A DNA stretch of 64,000 nt, from contig JADNRY010000118.1 of NCBI GenBank assembly GCA_015501585.1, forward strand, positions 122,199 through 186,198, read 5' to 3'. This document shows positions 55,411 to 64,000 of the stretch, piece after piece. A program made the translations under genes and the position numbers. Numbering within the stretch: position 1 is the first letter of the stretch; each line of letters opens with the position of its first letter. The notes below the pieces were generated by a model. It was not told the origin of the DNA and ran no database searches. It saw only the letters and a list, made by a program, of their open reading frames with translations. The stretch is from Rhodocollybia butyracea (Eukaryota > Basidiomycota > Agaricomycetes > Agaricales > Omphalotaceae).

Positions 55411-56949
55411 ATGGATTCCAACCAATGTGGGCTACCCGCGGACTCGATAGCTTTATTAGTTGGTTATGTGCAGATGGCTATACGATTACCTTGGATTGAA
55501 ACATTGGTGAGTACTCTTACCTCGTATTATGAGTCCTGGTTACCTATGTTGCGCACTCAGTTAGTGTTCCTACTTCATGGTATGCCCACCACCTTCCCGA
55601 TATCGTGAAAGTCTTTAAATACGAGGACTACTAGGCATTTACGCAGTGCTAGTTTGGCTCTACATAATTCTACAATTTTACAGGCAACCGTGGCACAAGC
55701 GCCGCCCGCTCATCTATCAAATCTCCATCCCATTGCTGTATTTCATTATTACCCTTATCACAATCATTGGCGCAGTAGACACCTATCTGAGCTGGATCTC
55801 AAACATCACAATTGCCGGCATATTCAACTGTCCTTTACAGACTCCTCTTGACGTGAATTATAACACTTGGCTGCAGCTTGGGTGAGCACCTGTTAGATTT
55901 GGTGAAATTGATATTTAGTCCACAATCTAATGCTCGTTCTGTGCTTCTAGATTTGTGGGAAATGCTTTGTACTTAATTGCATGGTGAGACTTGGTTCAGA
56001 AAAAATCCCATATTTTTGTTTCAACCGAGTTGAACATTTCATAGCAATCTAACAGACGTCATACTAGTGGGTGCCCGTAGTCAGATCAATGATTCTACGG
56101 ACTAACTGATCTCATTCAGACATGTCAATGTTACATTATTTGGAATCGCCGGAAGTCTATCACTGTGCTTCCAGTTATCTTTTGTATTCTGAACCTTGGT
56201 AAAAGTCGCATCACCCAGTAGAAAAATCTATCTCTTATGCATATCTTAGGCTGTGGGGCCATTGGTCTAACGTTTCTGGAGAAACATAACCATCAGACTA
56301 GTATCATCTCCGACGCTCCGAACGAGGATAATTTTTACAGTAGCGGCAATGTAATCACACTAATCTCAAATGGACTCACGTTTCTGTCAAACCTGCTTCT
56401 CACTTTGCTGCTAGGTATGTGTACTACTCTGGAAAGATTTTTTCGCGGTTCCAACTGCGAGTTAGCTGATGGTATTCATAGCCGGCAGAATATGGTCAAT
56501 CACTCGGGACAGTGATAAATATCTGAAAAATTCCAAGCCCAAATAGTCGCACACATCGTCTGATTGCGATCATGTATGTTACTGCGTGTCTGTGTTGCAT
56601 AAAGTACTGATACTTACTTTGTTTACTACAGCGTGGAATCAGGAGTCTTGTTACCTGTCACACTATTGATGGGTGTGGTCGTTGCACTCCTCGTACACGT
56701 GGATCCTGACAAACTAATGCCCATATATGCTCAAGTAATGGTAAGCAAACTAAGTGTGCCAAAAATCATGTCTTCCTCAGCATTTGTATTCAGGGAATTG
56801 CTCCAACACTGATGCTAGTCCGTATTGATCTGGGTAATATATTAAATGTAGAATCTCAACCTCCGACCATGGGGCAGCATTTCAGTAAACTAACACCTGC
56901 TCCATCAATCCAAGACCAAATTGGTCGGGCCGGGGCCTATGAAAGGTAG
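55411..56949 (+). pseudogene. Seven-helix membrane protein C, left tandem copy
   Basis: Exon 1 55411-55506 (MDSNQCGLPADSIALLVGYV), exon 2 55561-55579, exon 3 55635-55881 (GIYAVLVWLYIILQFYRQPW, then YFIITLITIIGAVDTYLS), exon 4 55951-55983 (FVGNALYLIAW). Later exons give CQCYIIWNRRKSITVLPVIF, NGLTFLSNLLLTLLLG, LMVFIAGRIWSITRDSDKYL, ESGVLLPVTLLMGVVVALLV, and GIAPTLMLVRIDLGNILNVE to the stop at 56947. The exon following IAGRIW has one extra C at about 56538 (ATTCCAAG) compared with the right copy, which shifts the frame into an early TAG. The exon 4 to 5 junction is uncertain. It is a distinct family from genes A and B (no WRAW) but the same general type: multi-pass, GIAPTLxxVRxxLG near the end. 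Confidence 0.65.
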
Positions 56950-57232
56950 CATCAAAGCTGTGTTTACAAGACTCTTTTCAGGAAGTCAGACGTCGCAGAC
57001 TTTTCTGGTTCATTTATAGAGTTTATAAAAATTAGAACTATATCACTGTGGTCTCGCAACAGTAATGATTATTAGAATTGCTTAAGTACAAAAGTTCCAC
57101 TCCTAGTTTGACCACCACCAAAGTACAAGTCCTAAAGTATAGTGCTCGGCCTTATGGCCCTTACTTTTCTTTGTGCTCTACACCCTCAGGCTGGAATATT
57201 TATTGCTGTGTTGTTGGTTGGCGAGTCCGACT

Positions 57233-57504
57233 TATAGGCAGCACTAATGTGACCTTGATATGCTTTTTTAAGAAGCCCAATTACTATTAGCAAAAAAGGC
57301 ATATCAAGGTCACATAAGTGCTCCCGCACAAAATTCAGATTTGTGTTGCCGAACAGGCTCAGTTTTCCTGCGCGAAATTTAGATTCTTTTTCAACTAAGT
57401 TTTCACAGGAAAAAGATAGTCTTTTTCCATACTGAAAAAAACAAGTATTACAAATAGAACTTCACCAAATTTTTTGGCCATTATTATTCAGCGCTGGTGT
57501 AGTG
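57233..57504. other. Junction between the two duplicated segments
   Basis: Contains TGACCTTGATATGCTTTTTT and its inverse AAAAAAGGCATATCAAGGTC (57250-57312), a stem of about 20 bp around a short loop. No gene. Confidence 0.45.
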
Positions 57505-59982
57505 ATTTCAGCAACAATATCGGCAAAATCACTTGTCGCCGCAATCAGCAGGCTATTTAGTTGCTATGCGTTTCATAGCATCATCTGGGGCACTGAATGG
57601 CCCTGCATGCTCGCCACTGGAATGCTGGACTGTAGCAATCCAAACTCCGTAGTAGTACATAGTTCACCAGCCTGTTTCTTTTTATGACAGATGTTCTACC
57701 CTCGTTTCCTCGACCTTCCTTGGTTTACTTGCTTACCATTTACTTCCCACATCTTGACACCATCTATGGTACTATAGTCAATGATCGTCCATCATGATGG
57801 GCGATGATGAACCCAGGATTACTTCAATTTTGCCCTTTTTGTTCGCTCGCGGCTCTACTGATCTGAGTTTTACACTCCCTGAATCGATAGAAACTCAGTT
57901 CCCTGAAAATACCGAAAGATGCATTAGGTCAGTTAGGTCCCTATTTAAGCTAGAAATATCCCAATTCATCAACAAGAATTGACGGATAACTCCACCGAAC
58001 TCTTCGTTTAGCCCAGCTCATTGATACTAACGACGGATGAACTAGCGATCGATATCGTGATCGACTGTTCGTCTCTGCATTTATGATCAGCCAGCTCGTG
58101 AAAGCGGAATACTTATAAGCAATATAGAGATATTCAGAACGATCCATTGCCATTGCAGCTCTTACAGCGCTTGATTATTAGAAACAGTCATGGATTCTAA
58201 CCAATGTGGGCTACCCGCGGACTCAATAGTTTTACTAGTTGGTTATGTGCAGATGGCCATACAACCAACTTGGATTGGAACTTTAGTAAGTGATATACCT
58301 CGTATTCTGAGTCTGAGTCCTAGTTACCAATCTTGCAACTTCAGCTCATGGTCCTGCTTCATGGTATGCCCACCACCTTCCCAATACCGTGAAAGCCTAT
58401 GAATACAAAGACTAGGTGTTTACGCGGTGCTGGTTTGGCTCTACATAATTCTACAGTTCTATAGGCAGCCGGGGCACAAGCGCCCACTCATCCATCAAAT
58501 CTCCATCCATTACTGTATATCATTATTACCTTATCACAATCATTGGCGCAGTAGATGCTTATCTGAGCTGGATCTCAACCACCACAATTGAAACTATATT
58601 CAACTGTCCTTTACAGACCACTGACGTGAATTTACCACTTGGCTACAGCTTGGGTGAGCACTTGTTAGATATTTAGATATCTGGTCCCCAAGCTGATGTT
58701 CTTTCTGTGTTCTAGCGTTGTAGGTAATGTATTGTACTTAATTGCATGGTGAGACGATCCAAAAAAAAATCCCATGCTTTTGTTTCAACTTCATTTCATA
58801 GCAATCTGACCGACGTTATACAGTGGGTGCCCAGTGGTCAGATTGATGATTCTATGGACTGATTTCATACAGATCTGTCAATGCTACATTATTTGGAATC
58901 GCCGGAAGTCTATCACTGTGCTTCCAGTTGTCTTTTGTGCTCTGAACCTTGGTAAAAGTCGCGTCACCCGAGTAAAAGAAAATTATCTCTTATACGTATT
59001 CTAGGCTGTGGAGCATTTGGTCTAACCTTCTGGAGAAAAATGAGGCTGCTATAATCTGAAGCGACCGAGCATGATTTTTACAACAGCGGCAATGTAATCA
59101 CACTAATAGAAGCTGGACTCACGTTTCTGTCAAACCTGCTTCTAACTTCGCTGCTAGGTACGTGTCATGTGAAAAGTTTCTTTGTGCCAACTACGAATCC
59201 AGCTCCAGTTAGCTGATGGCCCTCATAGCTGGCAGAATATGGTCAATCACTCGGGACAGTAATAAATATCTGGGAAATTCAAGTCCAAATAATCGCACGC
59301 GCCGTCTCATTGCTATCATGTATGTTACTGCCAGTACTTGTCTGCGCTCAGGATTAACTGATGCTTACTTTGCTTACTACAGCGTGGAATCAGGAGCCTT
59401 GCTACCCGTCGCACTATTAGCGAGCGTGGTCGTTGTACTCCTCTTACAGATAGATCCTGACAAAATAATGCCCATAAATGTTCAAGTAATGGTAAGCAAA
59501 ACTCAGCAGACCCAGCCTGAGAATCATGCTCAGCATTTGTATTCAGGGAATTGCTCCAACGCTGATGCTAGTCCGTATTGATCTGGGCAATATATTAAAT
59601 GTAGAATCTCGACCTCCGACATGGGGCAGCATTTCAGTAAACTAACACCTGCTCCGTCAATCCAAGACAAAATTGGTAGGACTCCTGGGGCTATGAAAGA
59701 TAGTGTGAAAGCTGTATTTACAGGACTCTTTTGGGAAGTCGGACGTGGCAGACTTTTCTGGTTTTATAGAAATTAATTAGACTATATTACTGTAGTATCT
59801 TGCAACGGCAATTAATTGGTTAAGTACAAAGTTCCACTCCCAGTTCGACCACCATCAAAGTACAAGTCCGGAAGTATGGTGCTCGGCCTTATGGCCCTCA
59901 GTACCTGAGGCGGGCCACGAACTGCCGGCACTCAGTAGCCTTCACACATATTTGTTGCTGTGTTGTTGCTGGTTGGCGACTT
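57505..59982 (+). repeat. Segmental duplication, right copy
   Basis: Pair of 54708-57232. It ends beside the solo LTR at 60005, near a TTGGCGAC end. Confidence 0.85.
58190..59645 (+). pseudogene. Seven-helix membrane protein C, right tandem copy
   Basis: Exon 1 58190-58285 (MDSNQCGLPADSIVLLVGYV), exon 2 58345-58363, then GVYAVLVWLYIILQFYRQPG. In the next helix two single bases are missing relative to the left copy (CATCCATTA for CATCCCATTG; TTACCTTATC for TTACCCTTATC), so the frame is lost. Further on, LIAGRIWSITRDSNKYLGNS is in frame where the left copy is broken. Near the end CCGACATGGGG lacks a C found in the left copy (CCGACCATGGGG), giving a short C-terminus. Each copy is intact where the other is broken, so the ancestor was functional. 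The end coordinate follows the shortened frame. Confidence 0.6.
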
Positions 59983-60004
59983 GGAATGCTACTTGTTTAT
60001 TACA

Positions 60005-60519
60005 TGTTGAAACTAGATTACCGCTTATGAGTCGTATCTATCAGTAATGTGAGTCGACTAGACGCACTTGCTATACGATCGATGAACTGTCGATATATGC
60101 TATGTTGAAACTCACCCTCAAACACTAGATGCAGCCTCTACGCAGGTTCGTATAGATGTAGTCAATTATGCCATTCACTAGTAGTCTTATGATACATAGC
60201 TTGTACGCTGCCTTGCAGTACCTATGAACATTACCTATAGAATTACCATACGGACTCCATCTTCTAGGGTACATTATGCACATGTATATGCACTATGTTT
60301 AGCAGTACGACTCAAGTAGACTCATACATTGTTATAGGGTTTATTATATTCTGTAGTATAAATACTGTAGATATTTTCCTGTAACAATAACCAAGAATCC
60401 TACTATTCGTCTGGACACTTGTTCTGCTCTCAACAAGCACTCTTACAACTCCTGTAACATCCTTACACTCTCAGGTGAGTATGCTGTCGACCTTGTGTTG
60501 ACTGACCGCTGTTTCTACA
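60005..60519 (+). mobile_element. Solo Copia LTR
   Basis: 515 bp from TGTTGAAACTAG to TTTCTACA, with TTACA on both sides (60000-60004, 60520-60524). It is the same family as the interrupted LTR at 8028-10009, in opposite orientation. Only one LTR and no internal sequence are present, so the element was lost by LTR-LTR recombination. Confidence 0.9.
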
Positions 60520-60524
60520 TTACA

Positions 60525-60752
60525 TTTGTCCTTAGCCCTCCTTATAGTACCAGTGGCCCCTGCCACAGATCCTGCTTCGGTCCTTGACGTACGAACAGAG
60601 TCAACGGATTACTTAGACTCAAAAGAGCAAGAAAGCAAAAGCGTGTGGCTTTTGGTCGGCGTGGCCTTATTGTTGCTTGGCATTGACTCTACATTCCGTC
60701 TTCATTTGAGCAACGACTGGAAGTATATGTACTATGGTACATCAACAAGAAG
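60525..60752 (+). other. Short ORF converging on the P450 gene
   Basis: A 76-codon frame (60526-60756, TTG start) includes a hydrophobic stretch VWLLVGVALLLLGID and ends at the P450 stop. It is unrecognised and may be chance. Confidence 0.2.
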
Positions 60753-62884
60753 TTAAGAATGCCGAAGCTGCTCAAAGTTCTGTTTGATCGCCTCCGCAAT
60801 GGCCTTTGACCGTGATGTAATAACGCACTCATACGGTCGAGGATATCTGAATCAAGCAAGATGAGATCATCAACGACAAGAGATGCACTGCAACATACGA
60901 GACAAGTCCATCAAAAAAATTGATATCTGGGTCAATTTCGATACCATCTTTATCACAGGTTTTGGCCAGATCAAAGCAGGCCAATATCGAGGCCACTGCC
61001 AGCCAAATTGTTTCTTTGCGCTACTTCCATCCCCGGGCAGATCCGTCTTCCATATCCAAATGCCGTCTCTGGGAAAGGGATGTCGTTATTGATTGACCCA
61101 TCTGGATTCAGGAAGCGCTCTGGTCGGAACTCGTCTACATCTTCACCATAAACAGCTGGATCATGAAGGATCGCCTAGGAGAAAAATCAGTATGTATTGT
61201 AGTAGTACCGGAATCAATACTCACCAGCTATTACCGAGTACAACAGTGTTGGCCGGTATATAATACCCTCGGTAAACATCTTCCTGAGCTGTACAATGCG
61301 GGAGCGCTACATCATATCAGACTCTATTCATAGATTGAAACGACGTATCTACCAAGTGGGAAGATGGGTCTCCACGCAGTCCCTCCCAGATCAACGCGTC
61401 GACATAAGGGATCTTTCCCTTATCGTTAAAGTCCGGCAGCCGATCAGTGCCTACAAACGCGTCAACTGCGGCTTGACCTTTCTTCAAGATATCATGGTTT
61501 CGGACCAACCCAAGAATAATGGTGCTGATTACTGTCGCAGTCTTGCAATGGGTGTTAACAAGGTACGGCTGGTTCACTGGCGGTTGGTCTCACCGTTTCC
61601 ACTCCAGCTGAACGATATCAGTGAGAACAGATCCATCTGTGGGAAGCATTGATCATTTACCTGCATAGATTATTCCCAAAGCCTTCTTCACCTCTCCTTC
61701 GTTCTCTTCCGACCAGCTCCCATCCTCTTGCATTTGTTCCAAAACTCGAGTTGCTATGGAAGACTTGGCCATACCGCTTGCCTATATACTAACGTTAACG
61801 ATAAACAAGCATCCTGTTCAATGCCCGGTCTCACCATGTTCCTCTTCACAAATTCCATTGGTTCATTCCGCATCTTTTCCATCGCTTTTTTCGCAGATGC
61901 AGCCGTTCTCTTGAATCCTGCACCCGGAAACCAGTTCGGAATGTATTCTAGTATCGGTAAAATATCAACAAGATGGGTGCCTGGAATCGCAGCTTCTTGA
62001 ACAGTTTGTATAGCCTCTTCGAACAGCCCAAGTAAAGGATCGTAGGGATCGTCGACTGAAATACACATAGGTCGCAGAGAGGATGGTGCCTCCAACAAGT
62101 CTATGGAAAACAACGTCATATTCACAACACAAACATTGAAAGACGAAGGTCACGAACAGATAAAGATGGCGTGTAAGCTCCTTCGGCGTCTCCATAAGTC
62201 GGTGAAGAAATACATGGATGCCTTCTTGCAAGCGGGGCTTGTGATACACTTCAAGATTGGCCGAAGACAGCTGTTGTACAAAAAGTGCTCGTGGTTCTAG
62301 GGTACGACGTTGGTTACTAGACATGCGCGAGAACCTTCGCTGCTTACTTCGCCACAAAAGTCCATTTTGGAACGTGAAAGCAAAATCCACCCGATGCTAG
62401 GGATTTGGCGCACCATCAGTGGCGCTCAAGTACTAGATAAGGATTACGCACAGACGAATCATCGGGAATTCAGCTCTTCAATGGGAAAATAATAAGCAAG
62501 TTGCGGATGGAAAGTTTATGTACACAGCACCTATTTGAATATAGCTTGGCCCTTGCGATAAAAAGGTCATTCGCTGCCGTTGCGGAATTGACAATCAGCG
62601 TCGACAGTCCAGCTACGTTCAGATACACTAGATCACTGTCTGCGATTTACAAAATCAATATACAAGTGTGAGTCGGCCAACCAAGTACTCACTATATTTG
62701 CGGCCCATCTCGATATACGCTATGTGGCCCTTCTCCTTTGGTGCATGAATAAATTCCCAATCAACGGCCATCCTTTAGGTCCCGGTGGCAGCGGTAGACG
62801 GCGGGAGCGAAAAGATAGTACATATCCCACCAAAATAACCAAGCTCAGCGCGATAAAATCAAAGGCAAGTGGCACAGGAGGCAT
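60753..62884 (-). pseudogene. Cytochrome P450, multiple frame breaks
   Basis: The start at 62884 (MPPVPLAFDFIALSLVILVG) gives a membrane anchor and the hinge PLPPGPKGWPLIGN. Later: SDLVYLNVAGLSTLIVNSAT (exon 62639-62531), GGTHLVDILP-type middle exons with YIPNWFPGAGFKRTA, and the I-helix AGVETTATVISTIILG. Next come PDFNDKGKIPYVDALIWEGL (K-helix ExxR), DEFRPERF, the heme loop FGYGRRICPG (exon 61174-60899), and the last exon 60846-60753 ending at TAA. Frame breaks: one base missing after GNLF (about 62746), one missing at GLR-WRP (about 61412), one extra just after CPGMEVA (about 61019). Heme Cys, ExxR and PERF are kept. It resembles the basidiomycete P450s labelled O-methylsterigmatocystin oxidoreductase-like. 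An ER-bound monooxygenase if functional; substrate unknown. Confidence 0.75.
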
Positions 62885-64000
62885 TTTGAGCGGCGAACAG
62901 AGAAGAGTCGGGCACTTAGTATATAAACCTCAGAGGTATTCATTCATCCGCGTCATGGGGTCCATAGATCTTAGAAGGGAAATCAGAACACCACGAATTA
63001 TATCCTCTGGGGAATACAGTTCGCTCTATGTTTCTTACCATTAATGAGAGTGCGACAAGCGGTAACTTGTGCTATCCAATCATAGAGTCTGACCATTTAA
63101 GACACGCTGAAGACAGGTTGGCAAGTTACTACTACATCTTCGTCACCTCCCCTCCGGGAATCGTCCTGGGTATTCCCAGATGAATAGAGAGCTCTATATC
63201 AGGCGGTGGGGTAATGACTCCACTGTATATGAGGTACCCTTTTTTAGTCTTGTTATGATAATGTTGTTCGGCAACGACCTGTCTCTGAGATTGACTTTGT
63301 ATAGTACCTTACTCTGACTCATGTAGTTATTCTCCTTCTTCGAGTTAGCGGCTGAGCTCAATTATTATAACCCTTCACAGGATTTGTAGCGGGCTGGTGG
63401 ATTAATACACTATATTTCATCACTGGGGGAATGGCCGCGAATGCGGCAAGGGCCGAACCTTTCTTTTACCGTAGCAAACGAGTATGGTACAGACGAAACT
63501 AATAGAACTAATAGGTACTTTATTAGGCACTTGAAGTGCTTTTGCCCCTGACTCGACATATCATTGTTGCTCAAGTTAGGGTCAGTATCATGATCCTCCA
63601 GAAACCTGGCTTATGAACGTAAAGCGCAATCGTCGGTAGATTCGGAAGCTCACGCAAAAGCAAAGTAATCAATGCAACACAGCCATCGACAGATTTGGAA
63701 ACGTTTTAGATATATGGAGATAAGTCTACATCGAACATTCGTCTACAGACTCCAGACCCCAACGTAAAAGCTCGGAATAGAAGTAAGAATATTATAACCA
63801 AATTATAACCCCTCGAATGAAACCTGGCAGCATGATCTAGTGTAACTAGTTGCAGGTAGACAGGAAAGGAAGAAGCTCGACATCCTTAGCTAGATAATAG
63901 CCCTTGTCCTTTAATCCCGTCGATAATATGGACCGCATACATCTGCACTTAGGACTGTAAAAGTGAAATCAGAGTTCGAATCAGCACTAAGGAGTGTGTA
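62885..64000. other. No supported gene
   Basis: It should contain the P450 promoter at its left end. Beyond 63050 only short unrecognised ORFs occur, and no RNA gene was found. Confidence 0.35.

Larger units (their letters stand above)
54708..57232 (+). repeat. Segmental duplication, left copy
   Basis: Matches 57505-59982 over upstream region, gene and downstream flank; the start codons are 2779 bp apart. It begins near AATCAC...CGCAATCAG and ends near GTTGGTTGGCGAG. Confidence 0.85.

Noticed and set aside
60753..62884. Secondary-metabolite gene cluster around the P450
   Set aside because: No synthase, transporter or other tailoring enzyme is present in the window.
63960..63990. tRNA gene suggested by a GTTCGAATC box-B-like motif
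   Set aside because: No box A, acceptor stem or cloverleaf pairing could be laid out around it.

Overview
The window looks like a transposon-rich stretch of a filamentous basidiomycete, most likely an Agaricomycete. Genes are split by many 45-60 nt GT-AG introns. The gene families are typical of mushrooms: multi-exon WRAW-type seven-helix membrane proteins, DUF6589-like proteins, an F-box protein and a P450 of the PPGPKGWPLIGN type. The mobile elements are Copia and Gypsy LTR retrotransposons plus several non-autonomous DNA elements. Nothing identifies the species.

Region 1 (1-10.5 kb) is mostly remnants: a broken F-box gene, a 160-bp fragment of a UPF1-like helicase, a Copia RT scrap, hairpin elements with CATCAGG ends, a large foldback element (about 4.15-7.33 kb) with two 222-bp inverted arms, and a Copia LTR split by a 1480-bp DNA element. 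Region 2 (10.5-19.4 kb) has the 3' end of a LINE-type reverse transcriptase and one convincing intact host gene, a seven-exon three-repeat Myb protein of 329 aa. The last codons of the Myb gene run into a GGTTACGG/GGTCACGG minisatellite that recurs over the next 1.9 kb. Region 3 (19.4-24.55 kb) is a full-length 5148-bp Copia element on the minus strand, with 320-bp LTRs differing at two positions by eye and a 5-bp target duplication. Its coding region carries several lesions.

Region 4 (24.5-47.6 kb) is a nested graveyard: Gypsy gag, pol and integrase pieces on both strands, two DUF6589-like remnants, an unrecognised repeat-associated ORF, and small DNA elements with readable target duplications (TAA, TA, an 8-bp and a 6-bp one). 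It ends in a second large foldback element carrying a GGTCATGACC array. Region 5 (47.6-60 kb) is a cluster of seven-helix membrane protein genes: two apparently intact genes on the minus strand (309 and 341 aa) and a tandemly duplicated, damaged pair on the plus strand. Region 6 (60-64 kb) has a solo Copia LTR with a perfect 5-bp target duplication and a minus-strand cytochrome P450 with at least three single-base frame breaks.

Three genes look usable (Myb and the two minus-strand membrane proteins); almost everything else is repeat-derived or broken. No bacterial-type operon or RNA gene was seen. Two threads run through the window. First, single-base indels and CGA-to-TGA or Asp-to-Asn changes break ORFs that are otherwise well conserved, which could mean residual assembly error, RIP-like mutation, or both. 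Second, nested insertions keep readable target duplications, so part of the insertion history can be ordered.
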